A stretch of DNA of 64,000 bases from NCBI RefSeq assembly GCF_038005225.1, contig NZ_JBBOSU010000001.1:2592001-2656000 (forward strand). Reading direction: 5' to 3'. A program made the translations under genes and the position numbers. Numbering within the stretch: position 1 is the first letter of the stretch; each line of letters begins with the position of its first letter. The notes under the pieces are model-generated. The model saw only the letters and a program-made list of their open reading frames with translations. It was not told the DNA's origin and made no database searches. Below, in pieces: positions 44,192-53,315 of the stretch. The DNA comes from Solibacillus sp. FSL K6-1523 (GTDB lineage: Bacteria; Bacillota; Bacilli; Bacillales_A; Planococcaceae).

Positions 44192-46360
44192 TTATGCTTT
44201 TACAGCACTTGTCCCTTTTGTAATCATGACTTCAAGATTTTTAACGTTACCATTGAAAATTAAATCAATTTGGCATAGGCTTGTTTTTTCATCAATAATG
44301 TAGCCGATATCGTCTCCATCTTGAATAACAGAATTCGCATATCCCTTATCATTAAGCCATTTACTTTTTTGACTACTCGGATTATTACTAAAGAATCGAA
44401 CGATATTATCATGTTTAAAGTCACCCGATTGGAATCGTAAAATTCTTTCGATATAGGTACTTACTTGCGTTTTATAAATCGAATCGAATCCATCATCCTT
44501 CATCGCCAAACTTCTCGCTTTATATACCGTAATACGCCTAATATCTTTATCTTGCAGTTGGGCGTTTTCTGATGAGAAAACAAACCCAAAACTTCTGCTA
44601 TTAATTGCATCCTTAATATTATTAGTAAATCCAGATATTTCTTTAGCCATTGTTGTCACAGTTCTAAGTGAATTATCACCCGCTTCAATATCAAATCGAA
44701 CGCCTGGATAGCTTCTATTTACATTGCGGAATGATTCTCTTAAATATTCTGGACATTGATAAGCAGACACTATTCCTGCAGCTACATAGCTGGCACCTAC
44801 ATACACACCTTCAATCCAAAGTTTTAATATATCTTCTTTTTCTTTAGAAAGACGTGCACCATTTTCGGTTGTTTGCATTCTCGAATCGATTATGACACCC
44901 GACTTATCTTTCGGAATAATCGTAAAATTTGGAAGGCAAGGAATCGCAAATTCACTATATTCCTTCCTAACAAGTACAGAACATTTATCAATTAGTCGGT
45001 CAATACCAGCTGTTGCAATGCCGTTAAAGGTAGTTTCTTCCTCAGCCATAAAATTGAAAAATACTTGCACTTTAAATTCTTTTATAGCATCAAGAAGCAA
45101 TGACAGGGACTCCATTGTATTTCCTTCTTGTTTAGAAATTTTTTCATTCCCTTTAAATCTTGATCTACTAACTTTTAACTTACTAGAAGGCTCTAATTCT
45201 AATGATGGTACAATTCCAAACCATACTGTATCTGTAAAATCATTTTTTGAGTTTACAGTATTTAGGTATGTACTTAATCTTGGTAAATTATTCCCTTTTA
45301 CTAGCATGTCTAATTTCGCATTGGTTACAATTAAAGAGGGTTGCATTCCTCTATTTTTAGTAGCGTACTGATCGAAATACATTTTTACACCTAATAGCTT
45401 TTCAACTAAAGGTTTTACGGTCTTTACAAATTCATCCTTTGCATCTTTATAGAATTCTAGGTATGTATTGTAATTCTGTACCTCTGTAGCAATATCAAAT
45501 TCAGCTCTCACTGATGGTAGCGGGGAAAAAGTTCTTACAACTAAATCTTTCACATAAGAAGATGGTGATTCTGTAATTGATTCATAGTCCTCTTCAAATA
45601 CCGTGCTTAAACCATAGTTACTATTCTCTTCAACTAGCATTAATTCAGAGCTATTACTTTGGGGAGCTTCAATAACTTTTAATTCTCCCGTTTCACCAAT
45701 AGTAAGGGTCCCTATTTGTAACTTCTCAGATTCATCTTCTTGCTGGTTAGCACCTAGTAAAAGCCTCGTTTTTATATCTTCAATAGCTAATGGAAGCATC
45801 GCCATAACGTTATTATAGTTTCTGCTTGCTACTTCAAACATTACATTTAGCTTGTCTCCGGTATCCAGCTTTTTCGGATCACCTTCGTCTAACTTTTCAT
45901 ATTCTCCATACAAGTAGTGAATTTCTTTTCTCACTTGTCGGATATCGTCCATCACTTTTTTAGGTGAAATCATATCTAACAGATTTTCAAATTTAAAGTC
46001 TACATTGGCAATGCCTTGACTTCTTTTCGTATCAATCAAAGTGAATAACATATTTAAAAAGTCATTGTTTTGATCGATGGCAATTTCTGAAATACAATCC
46101 TCCTGAATTCCTTCAGGTTTTTTGAGCGTATACATCACTTTTTGATTCGCTGCATTATAAAACGAGTAGACTGTTGGCGAGAACTTGTCTAAAAATTCAT
46201 CAAAACTTTTTACAAGAAGATATTGATTAATCTCTTTTATCTTCTCATCACTCAGACTGTCAATTCCTTTTACATCCCCAACAAGTGTAATTAAGTCCAT
46301 TTTTTCGGGATTAATTTCTTCAAAGAGCATTGTTCTGTTGGTTTGATTAATAATCTCCAT
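44192..46360 (-). CDS. Probable contractile sheath protein of the injection system
   Basis: 722 residues, first gene of the operon, soluble. The N-terminal third is helical and acidic (KVMDDIRQVRKEIHYLYGEY). The middle holds a strand/helix domain of phage-sheath character (RSQGIANVDFKFENLL and later YVGASYVAAGIVSAYQCPE). The C-terminal part has RRITVYKARSLAMKDDG, ILRFQSGDFKHDNIVRFF, then strands CQIDLIFNGNVKNLEVMI, which is the end layout of TssC/phage tail sheaths. No membrane segment. Length exceeds TssC (about 490) and could include a TssB-like part. Position directly before the tube candidate supports the call; no sequence motif proves it. Confidence 0.5.
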   Translation of the reverse strand: MEIINQTNRTMLFEEINPEKMDLITLVGDVKGIDSLSDEKIKEINQYLLVKSFDEFLDKFSPTVYSFYNAANQKVMYTLKKPEGIQEDCISEIAIDQNNDFLNMLFTLIDTKRSQGIANVDFKFENLLDMISPKKVMDDIRQVRKEIHYLYGEYEKLDEGDPKKLDTGDKLNVMFEVASRNYNNVMAMLPLAIEDIKTRLLLGANQQEDESEKLQIGTLTIGETGELKVIEAPQSNSSELMLVEENSNYGLSTVFEEDYESITESPSSYVKDLVVRTFSPLPSVRAEFDIATEVQNYNTYLEFYKDAKDEFVKTVKPLVEKLLGVKMYFDQYATKNRGMQPSLIVTNAKLDMLVKGNNLPRLSTYLNTVNSKNDFTDTVWFGIVPSLELEPSSKLKVSRSRFKGNEKISKQEGNTMESLSLLLDAIKEFKVQVFFNFMAEEETTFNGIATAGIDRLIDKCSVLVRKEYSEFAIPCLPNFTIIPKDKSGVIIDSRMQTTENGARLSKEKEDILKLWIEGVYVGASYVAAGIVSAYQCPEYLRESFRNVNRSYPGVRFDIEAGDNSLRTVTTMAKEISGFTNNIKDAINSRSFGFVFSSENAQLQDKDIRRITVYKARSLAMKDDGFDSIYKTQVSTYIERILRFQSGDFKHDNIVRFFSNNPSSQKSKWLNDKGYANSVIQDGDDIGYIIDEKTSLCQIDLIFNGNVKNLEVMITKGTSAVKA

Positions 46361-46361
46361 A

Positions 46362-46395
46362 TATTCGGCTGTAAAATACTACAGCCATCCCTCCC
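46362..46395 (-). promoter_or_regulatory. Ribosome binding site separated from the sheath ATG by a hairpin
   Basis: GGGAGGG lies about 28 bases before the ATG, too far for normal use. Between them is a 7-bp hairpin, GGCTGTA-GTATTT-TACAGCC. If formed, it brings the site to an effective spacing of about eight bases. This may make sheath translation depend on RNA folding. Confidence 0.45.
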
Positions 46396-46636
46396 TTAAT
46401 CGCAAACTTCAAGCAAGTAAACATTTTATAAAACATAATCATCAGTAGGAACCTAATTAAGCAACTAGCCTCAACATTAAATATCATCATTTTAATAGTT
46501 AATATGAATGGGTTTCGTATGATGTCCATACATTCCACAAATATTTTATTACTCACTACAAATTCATTTAATACTTATGTTGGAAGTAGCGTTTCTATTA
46601 GTTTCACAAATTTTACATTATGTGTCATACGAATAA

Positions 46637-46664
46637 ATTATATAACAACATAAATAATTGTCAA
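46637..46664 (-). promoter_or_regulatory. Consensus sigma-A promoter of the injection operon
   Basis: On the minus strand TTGACA (46659-46664) and TATAAT (46637-46642) are separated by 16 bases. Transcription would start near 46630, leaving a leader of about 270 bases before the sheath ATG. The kinase gene upstream has its own transcript. The rest of 46,361-46,793 shows nothing else I can support. Confidence 0.75.
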
Positions 46665-46793
46665 TATTTTCATTTAAATGCATAATAAGGAAAAATACCC
46701 AATTATTATTGCATAAAAAAATAACTACTTTGTTTTTTAAAATTCATCTAAGTAAAAATATGCATACTTTTAATTTTACAATACTAAAAAAGT

Positions 46794-47714
46794 CTATTTA
46801 TTATCCTCTGCAAAACAATATTTTATTTTAGTGATTATATTTTCTAACAAAATGGACAACATTATAAATTTAAGTGAAAAGCACCTTTTTTTTGAATTTA
46901 TTGCTAGGCACCATTTGATTGTAGTAGACATAACAAAACTTACATTTCCGTTAAATTCTTTTACATTTTTCAGTGAATCTTCTATTAATCTTTGTGGTGC
47001 ATCGATTGGTGTAACATTAGTTAGAGAATAGTAAATTGTTGCAGCAAGACTATAAATATCGGTAACTCCCCCTTGCTTTGATGAGTTAGAGTATTGCTCT
47101 AGAGGCGAATATCCAGGTGTAATAAAAATATTATGTTTTAAGTGAGATTTATTAAGTATTGCAGAACCAAAATCGAGTAATTTAAGGCTTCCTTTAGAAT
47201 CAACTAATATGTTACTAGGCTTTATATCACGATGAATGATCCCCTTTTTATGCAAGTAGTTCAGTGCGTCAATTAAAGGTAGAAAAATACTCTTATATAA
47301 CTGATCCCTTTCAGACAATTTATAATCCTTCATATATGTATCCAATGAAAATCCTTCATAATATTCTGTAACAATATAAATCGAATCATTTTCTTCAAAA
47401 TGATCAATATATTTCACTATATTTCTATGAACTATTTGTTGCAGAATACGTGCCTCTTGAAGGAAATTTTCTTTCAGTTCCTTAAACTTACTTTTTGTAG
47501 AAGGTAAACGATTAACAACTGTAATATTATCTAAATCACGTAAAACTATTTCACTCGGATAAAATTCCTTTATTACAAGTTTTTCTCTTGTGTGAATATT
47601 TTCCGCCTTATAAACGATAGATACCTTACTAGTTGATATATTTCCGGTTATTTTATATGTATTTTTTAGTTCAAAATTTATCGGTAACTTCGTCTCTTCC
47701 TTACAAAGAATCAT
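46794..47714 (-). CDS. Cytosolic Ser/Thr protein kinase, candidate regulator of the injection system
   Basis: 306 residues forming a single Hanks-type kinase domain, without the membrane helix or PASTA repeats of PrkC. Motifs: the lysine in KLVIKEFYPSE, alphaC glutamate in FLQEARILQQIVHRN, catalytic loop IIHRDIKPSNIL, metal-binding DFGSA, and activation-segment end TPGYSPLEQY. It lies just upstream of the sheath operon on the same strand, with an intact PP2C and two FHA proteins downstream, the full set for phosphothreonine signalling. ATG at 47714 after GAAGGGATG. Confidence 0.85.
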   Translation of the reverse strand: MILCKEETKLPINFELKNTYKITGNISTSKVSIVYKAENIHTREKLVIKEFYPSEIVLRDLDNITVVNRLPSTKSKFKELKENFLQEARILQQIVHRNIVKYIDHFEENDSIYIVTEYYEGFSLDTYMKDYKLSERDQLYKSIFLPLIDALNYLHKKGIIHRDIKPSNILVDSKGSLKLLDFGSAILNKSHLKHNIFITPGYSPLEQYSNSSKQGGVTDIYSLAATIYYSLTNVTPIDAPQRLIEDSLKNVKEFNGNVSFVMSTTIKWCLAINSKKRCFSLKFIMLSILLENIITKIKYCFAEDNK

Positions 47715-47970
47715 TTATTTCATCCCTTCATATCCATCCCAATAAGCTTACATTCGTTTATATTACAATTTATGTATTTATATACACTTTTTATTCTGGC
47801 ATAATTTTCTTGAAGTTAACAGTGTATAAATGAACTATTCAAATTAGTACCAATTAACCAAATTATTAGGTGTTTTATGATATAACGATCCAATTAGCAC
47901 AGGACAATAACTCCATGAGCGTTGAATTAAATCGAGCCTTAAATATTATCTTCTATTTGCAGGGTAATAA

Positions 47971-48013
47971 AAAAGCCGATTTACACTAAGATTTTTAGTA
48001 TAAATCGACTTTT
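47971..48013 (-). terminator. Terminator of the sigma-factor operon
   Basis: A 19-base stem pairing TTAGTGTAAATCGGCTTTT with its partner (a few mismatches), followed by TTTTTT on the minus strand; the plus strand also ends in T-rich sequence. The 256 bases between the kinase start and this hairpin hold only AT-rich sequence and presumably the kinase promoter. Confidence 0.7.
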
Positions 48014-48015
48014 AA

Positions 48016-48250
48016 TTTATTTAAATTATAAAATGTAAATAATTGTTTACACCCAATGTAAATATCATTTAAACATTGTTTCTTGACAATCACTTGTGCA
48101 ACATAGGTAAGTCCACTATGAAGGTCTACTCCATTTCTTTCTGCCTCACCGACATAAAAATGCTTTATATGAAATGATTTTATCTAATCCACGGAACTGA
48201 TCCACCTTTGGAAAATGACCGAAAACAAGCATCGCGCCATCGTATGCATT
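48016..48250 (-). pseudogene. Remnant of an unidentified protein gene
   Basis: Two frames hold protein-like pieces: DGAMLVFGHFPKVDQFRGLD, and after a +1 shift KHFYVGEAERNGVDLHSG, then LTYVAQVIVKKQCLNDIYIG. No start codon or ribosome binding site is found. It looks like the decayed C-terminal half of a gene. Family unknown. Confidence 0.3.
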
Positions 48251-48310
48251 TTCAATTTGTTCTATCCGTTACATTTCGATTTCTATCCAACACTTTCCGA
48301 TTTTTATCCG

Positions 48311-49252
48311 TCACTTTGTCAGTTCTTTCACCTCCATCACCTTCTCCTTGAATTTATAGTTGACTATCACATTTTCAATAATCTCCGTATCATTATAGGC
48401 AAGACTTCCCTCAAATTCTAAACGATTATCGTCCTTCCACTTGAAGTCATTTACATAGCTATAATTTTCATGATCGCTACGAATCCATGTGTCATATGCT
48501 TTTTGTGCACCATATTTGACTCTTGCTGATTCTACTAATTCTGGCCCCCACTTACCTTCTTCAATATTCATCACTTCAACAAATTCACTTTTGTTCGAGT
48601 TTGTAATGATAGCAACTAACTTCCGATCAGGTGAAGGAATAATTTCTTTAATATACATCGATGGATTTGAGAAACTAACGTATTGTTCTAGCTTATTATT
48701 TTGTATTCGCCAAAGGACATTTTGACTACCATAATCCGAATAATTATTAAACAATGTAAAGAGAATGCTTCCATCCGCTAAATGATAGACATAATGGCTT
48801 TCAAATTTTTGTGATAAAATATCGACTGCAAAAGTAGCAGCATCAGCAATTTTTGCATTATCACTTTGCATAAATGATTTGATTTCTGTTAGTGCTTTTT
48901 CTCTCATCTTTGGATCATTAAAACTTTCGACCAACCGATTGATCGCAATATAGACATATTCATCATTGTTACTTTTTAAAGCGTTTAAAAATTTCTCCAC
49001 ATCATATTTTGTCGTCGGCATTAGCTCCATGTCTTCTGCTGTTAAATAGCGGAGATAAAGCTCAGCATTTTGACTTTTATAGTAGGCTGCTGCAAGTGTT
49101 GCGGTCGAAACGGAGCTGAAAATCATCAAACAGATTGCAACAGCTACCCATTTCACTGGAATACGCATCTTCTCTTTCCCTCCTCGCCCAGCTGCTTCAA
49201 TTAATTCTTCATCAATTAATCCGATTTCTTTGTACAGCTCTTCTTTTTTCAT
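48311..49252 (-). CDS. Single-pass membrane protein, candidate anti-sigma factor
   Basis: 313 residues. A short cytosolic N-terminus (KKEELYKEIGLIDEELIEAA) precedes one membrane helix at about 32-55, then an extracytoplasmic part: a helical repeat region (about 85-150) and a beta-propeller-like half (SDYGSQNVLWRIQNNKLEQ, IIPSPDRKLVAIITNS). It overlaps the sigma-factor gene by four bases (ATGA), the common arrangement for an ECF sigma factor and its membrane regulator. A sigma-binding anti-sigma domain is not evident in the short N-terminus, so the regulatory role is inferred. Confidence 0.6.
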   Translation of the reverse strand: MKKEELYKEIGLIDEELIEAAGRGGKEKMRIPVKWVAVAICLMIFSSVSTATLAAAYYKSQNAELYLRYLTAEDMELMPTTKYDVEKFLNALKSNNDEYVYIAINRLVESFNDPKMREKALTEIKSFMQSDNAKIADAATFAVDILSQKFESHYVYHLADGSILFTLFNNYSDYGSQNVLWRIQNNKLEQYVSFSNPSMYIKEIIPSPDRKLVAIITNSNKSEFVEVMNIEEGKWGPELVESARVKYGAQKAYDTWIRSDHENYSYVNDFKWKDDNRLEFEGSLAYNDTEIIENVIVNYKFKEKVMEVKELTK

Positions 49253-49806
49253 AAATGAATCCCCTCCTTTTCTAAGTAAAATTTAAGCTTCTTCCTCGTC
49301 CTGAATAACATCGATTTTACTTTGCTGTTACTCATATGAAACTGCTCACAAATATCTCCAATTGAAGCTGAGTACCAGTATCTTTTAATAAATACGTTCC
49401 TTGATTGTACATCCAGCGTGTATAAAAATTGATTGAGGACATTCGCTATTTCACCTGCTTCGAATGCAGATTCTACTATATCATTGCCTGCGATACATTC
49501 TTCCAACTCTGCTAGAATCACTTCAAACTCTTTATTCCTCTTTTTCGCAGTATTATAACCGTGCTTATCGAGCGCAATATTACGGGCAATTCTCCCTAAA
49601 AACACCGAGAATTTCCGCGGAATTTGCGGAGGTATCGTATTCCATGCAGCTAAATATGTATCATTTTCACATTCTTCAATATCCAAATCATTTGACAGGA
49701 TATTCCTTGTAATCGCTCGACAATATGCCCCGTACTTTTCTTTCGTTTCCAAAACAGCTTGCTGCGACCGCTGTAAGTATAATTTGATTATGTTATCATC
49801 TTCCAT
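49249..49806 (-). CDS. ECF-type RNA polymerase sigma factor
   Basis: 185 residues with sigma-2 (CRAITRNILSNDLDIEECEN then DTYLAAWNTIP) and sigma-4 (SIGDICEQFHMSNSKVKSML) regions and no sigma-3, the ECF layout. It directs RNA polymerase to a small regulon, usually including its own operon. ATG at 49806 with AGGAGGAAG. The membrane partner follows. Nothing ties it directly to the injection operon, whose promoter is of sigma-A type. Confidence 0.85.
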   Translation of the reverse strand: MEDDNIIKLYLQRSQQAVLETKEKYGAYCRAITRNILSNDLDIEECENDTYLAAWNTIPPQIPRKFSVFLGRIARNIALDKHGYNTAKKRNKEFEVILAELEECIAGNDIVESAFEAGEIANVLNQFLYTLDVQSRNVFIKRYWYSASIGDICEQFHMSNSKVKSMLFRTRKKLKFYLEKEGIHL

Positions 49807-50054
49807 TTCACTTCCTCCTTTTATCCCGCATAAACGGGCGATTTGTTAAACTGGCAATACGTTGAAGTGGTAAAAACGATATTTATAGTTTCACATTATT
49901 TGGCTCTTACCTATATAGTAGAAAATCTACGGAATTGGTTGCACTATTAGACAAAATTTTCTTTTAAATAATTTGGATTGAAAACTCACCCCAAAATTCA
50001 TAATTACTAATGAAATCCATATGATAATACATCTATAATTTGGAGGTCATTGCT

Positions 50055-50321
50055 ATGCAAAATAATAACCGGAAGAAAAATAGTGAGGCCACGCAGGGAA
50101 ATAACCCAGCGATTCAAGCCGCAACGGTCGAAGTGATCGCAGGTTTATTTGCTACGCTAGCGGAAGGCCTCTCTACCGTTGCATCTGTACTCGCCGTACA
50201 AGAAGTTCAACAACTCGCCGAGGAAAATGAAAAAAGTAGTGCCGATATACAAGAAATCCAAATGCAGCTTGTATTATTAACAAAAGAAGTGAAAAAAATT
50301 TCTAAGGCTTTAAATATTTGA
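50055..50321 (+). CDS. Small protein of unknown function
   Basis: 88 residues from the ATG at 50055, eight bases after GGAGGTC. A polar start (NNNRKKNSEATQGNNPAIQA) is followed by a long amphipathic helix, VEVIAGLFATLAEGLSTVAS, and a coiled-coil-like end (EENEKSSADIQEIQ). I recognise no family. A good terminator directly follows, so it is a monocistronic gene. Confidence 0.6.
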   Translation: MQNNNRKKNSEATQGNNPAIQAATVEVIAGLFATLAEGLSTVASVLAVQEVQQLAEENEKSSADIQEIQMQLVLLTKEVKKISKALNI

Positions 50322-50325
50322 ATTG

Positions 50326-50365
50326 AAAAAAGCAACAATATCTCTGAGTGAGATTGTTGCTTTTT
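50326..50365 (+). terminator. Terminator after the small protein gene
   Basis: Stem GCAACAATATCTC / GAGATTGTTGC with a TTTTT tail. The sequence from here to the P-type ATPase ribosome binding site (about 250 bases) holds no further gene I can support. Confidence 0.8.
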
Positions 50366-50629
50366 CACGATTCTATTTTAACAAATTTATTCATTTTTTC
50401 AGATTCCAAACTTTAAAATATTTATTCACAAAAAGTATACCATCTAATCCACTAACAATTCAAAATCTACCATTTTTCATAACAATTCTAGGAATAGTAT
50501 TGTCCTAGTTTGAGTATTATGAGAGAGAAATAGATAAAAGAGTTAATGGAGAAGGCTTAACTTCCATTGCTATTTTTCAAAAAGTTTTACATGTATCCAC
50601 ACAATATCTCACACTGAAAGGGGAATCGA

Positions 50630-53236
50630 ATGGTCACATATCATAAACAAACAGCTGAAGAAGTCATGAAGAAATTGAACGTGTCCAATCAAGGTTTGTA
50701 TAATTATGACGTTCTCAAAAGACAAGAAACACATGGTTATAATCAATTAACCGAGGGAAAAAAGACAAGCACACTGGCCGTTTTTTTAGGACAGTTTAAA
50801 GACTTACTCGTCATCATTTTAATCGTTGCTGCTGTCATTTCATTTCTATTAGGCGAAGTCGAAAGTACAGTTGTTATACTTGTCGTGATTATTTTAAATG
50901 CCATCTTAGGCACGGTGCAGCATGTGAAGGCCGAGCAGTCTTTGGACAACCTCAAAGCGCTCACCTCCTCCGTTGCCAAAGTCATGCGAAATAAACAAAT
51001 TATCGAAATTCCATCTAAAGAAATCGTCGTTGGTGATTTGCTTTATTTAGATGCTGGGGATTACATCAATGCTGATGGGCGATTATTAACGAGCTATAAT
51101 TTGCACGTCAATGAAAGTTCGCTGACAGGTGAATCATTAGCCGTCGCGAAAAATATCGATCCAATTAGGAAAGACCGTGTCACAACTGGGGATAAAAAAA
51201 ATATGGTGTTCACAGGCGGTTTCGTAACGAATGGGCGCGGTATTGTCATTGTGACAGCGATTGGCATGGATACGGAAATCGGCAAAATCGCCAATTTGAT
51301 GGATACAGCGAAGGAAAAGAAAACCCCTCTTCAAGTAAGTCTCGATCAGTTTGGAGAAAAATTAGCTTTAGGCATTACGCTCATCTGTTTAGGGATCTTC
51401 CTCATTGACCTATTTCGAGGACGCGCATTAGGCGATTCATTTATGTTTGCCGTATCACTTGCTGTGGCAGCTATTCCAGAAGCTTTAAGTTCAATTGTGA
51501 CGATTGTGTTAGCATTTGGTACGCAAAAGATGGCGAAGGAAAATGCCATTATCCGTAAGCTTTATGCCGTAGAAAGTTTAGGTAGTGTGTCAGTCATTTG
51601 TTCCGACAAAACAGGCACACTGACGGAAAATAAAATGATTGCGCTTCAAGTATACGTTGATCAAAAAGTCGTTCCATTTGATCAACTACATACTGAAAAT
51701 ACGATGGAAAGAAACCTACTGTTAAAAGCCGTTTTATGTAATGATGCGTTGGAAAGAGATGAAAAAGAAATTGGCGATCCGACTGAAATTGCCCTTGTGA
51801 AATTAGGCAAACACTATGGTTACGATGAATTACGGATCAGAAATCGCTACCCAAGAATCGCCGAAATCCCATTTAATTCGGACCGAAAATTGATGAGTAC
51901 TGTCAATCATTTTGAACAGAAAAATATCCTCATTACAAAAGGTGCTTTAGATGTTCTACTCAATCGAATCGTGAAAATCGACACGTCAAACGGAACAATT
52001 CCAATGACGAATGAACAACGTCAAAAAATTGAAGCAATCAATCGTGGCTTTTCTATGAATGGGCTACGCGTGCTAGCGATTGCTTACAAAGAAATAAGAG
52101 GCAATCAAATAATCGATGAAAAAATCGAACAGGATTTAACGTTTGTTGGATTAATAGCGATGATGGACCCGCCGCGAAAAGAAACGAAAGAAGCGATTGA
52201 AAGCTGTATCGATGCTGGGATCAAGCCTGTCATGATTACAGGTGACCATAAATTAACCGCAACTGCAATTGCAAAAGAAATCGGGCTATTAAATGACCCT
52301 TCAGAAGCGATTGAAGGACATGATATTGAAGGCTTAACCGATGAACAGCTTCAAGAGAAAGTTGAAAATATTTCTGTCTATGCACGCGTCACACCCGAGC
52401 AAAAAATCCGTATTGTGAAAGCTTGGCAAGAAAAAGGTAATGTCGTGGCGATGACGGGTGATGGTGTCAATGATGGTCCTGCCTTAAAGCAAGCGAATAT
52501 CGGGGTGGCCATGGGAATGACAGGTACGGAAGTAGCCAAAGATGCGTCCGCTATGATTTTAACTGATGATAATTTTTCAACGATTGTCAAAGCGATTTCA
52601 AACGGTCGAAGTCTTTATACGAATATTAAAAATGCGATTTTATTCTTATTATCTGGGAATGCGGGTGCGATTTTTGTTGTGCTATATGCAACAATTTTTG
52701 GTTTAGCTGTGCCCTTTGCTCCGGTTCATTTGCTATTTATTAACCTACTTACGGATAGTTTGCCTGCCATTGCGATCGGTTTAGAGCCACATAATAAAAA
52801 TGCGATGAAGGACAAGCCGCGAAATATTCACACACCATTATTAAATAAATCATTTACAACACAGGTCATTCTCGAAGGTTTATTAATTGCCATTGCGACA
52901 ATTATTGCTTTCCAGGTAGGTTTAGCAACGGGTGATACAATAACAGCAAGCACAATGGCCTTTGCAACGCTCTGTTTGTCACGACTTGTCCACGGCTTCA
53001 ACTCACGGTCGAAAGAATCGATTTTCACAATCGGTCTGTTTTCGAATTTGTATACGTGGGTTGCATTTTTACTCGGTGTTTTAAGTTTACATGTCGTGTT
53101 ATTTGTACCAGCACTTACAGGTGTATTTGAAGTAGCTACATTAAATTCAGCCCAATTAAGTCTTATTTACTTCTTGTCTGTCATGCCATTTATTGTAAAT
53201 CAGTGGTATAAGGTGTTGTTTGTTCGGAGTAAATAA
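50630..53236 (+). CDS. Ca2+-type cation-transporting P-type ATPase
   Basis: 868 residues with all P2A-ATPase landmarks: actuator TGES (in SSLTGESLAVAKNID), M4 with AAIPEALSSIV, phosphorylation site CSDKTGTLTENK, nucleotide-binding MDPPRKET and hinge MTGDGVNDGPALKQA. About ten membrane helices (pairs near 55-100 and 245-290, and six after 690). It pumps cations, most likely Ca2+, out of the cytosol at the cost of ATP, like SERCA-type YloB. The ATG at 50630 follows GAAAGGGG. It ends at a bidirectional terminator. Metal specificity is by family only. Confidence 0.9.
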   Translation: MVTYHKQTAEEVMKKLNVSNQGLYNYDVLKRQETHGYNQLTEGKKTSTLAVFLGQFKDLLVIILIVAAVISFLLGEVESTVVILVVIILNAILGTVQHVKAEQSLDNLKALTSSVAKVMRNKQIIEIPSKEIVVGDLLYLDAGDYINADGRLLTSYNLHVNESSLTGESLAVAKNIDPIRKDRVTTGDKKNMVFTGGFVTNGRGIVIVTAIGMDTEIGKIANLMDTAKEKKTPLQVSLDQFGEKLALGITLICLGIFLIDLFRGRALGDSFMFAVSLAVAAIPEALSSIVTIVLAFGTQKMAKENAIIRKLYAVESLGSVSVICSDKTGTLTENKMIALQVYVDQKVVPFDQLHTENTMERNLLLKAVLCNDALERDEKEIGDPTEIALVKLGKHYGYDELRIRNRYPRIAEIPFNSDRKLMSTVNHFEQKNILITKGALDVLLNRIVKIDTSNGTIPMTNEQRQKIEAINRGFSMNGLRVLAIAYKEIRGNQIIDEKIEQDLTFVGLIAMMDPPRKETKEAIESCIDAGIKPVMITGDHKLTATAIAKEIGLLNDPSEAIEGHDIEGLTDEQLQEKVENISVYARVTPEQKIRIVKAWQEKGNVVAMTGDGVNDGPALKQANIGVAMGMTGTEVAKDASAMILTDDNFSTIVKAISNGRSLYTNIKNAILFLLSGNAGAIFVVLYATIFGLAVPFAPVHLLFINLLTDSLPAIAIGLEPHNKNAMKDKPRNIHTPLLNKSFTTQVILEGLLIAIATIIAFQVGLATGDTITASTMAFATLCLSRLVHGFNSRSKESIFTIGLFSNLYTWVAFLLGVLSLHVVLFVPALTGVFEVATLNSAQLSLIYFLSVMPFIVNQWYKVLFVRSK

Positions 53237-53252
53237 TCACAAACTAAATTAA

Positions 53253-53287
53253 ACACCATTTTGAGCAAGGACTGTTCAAAATGGTGT
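53253..53287. terminator. Bidirectional terminator between convergent genes
   Basis: A perfect 12-base stem, ACACCATTTTGA and its complement, lies between the convergent ATPase and YtaF genes; T-rich flanks on both strands. Confidence 0.7.
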
Positions 53288-53315
53288 ATTCTATTCATTC
53301 TTCATTCCGATAGTA

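Noticed and set aside
46347..46556. A 69-codon minus-strand frame overlapping the sheath start
   Set aside because: No ribosome binding site, hydrophobic low-complexity product, and it sits in the untranslated leader.
29552..47714. Ordinary prophage tail region
   Set aside because: No terminase, portal, capsid, tape-measure, holin or integrase genes; the kinase, phosphatase and FHA genes do not fit a phage.
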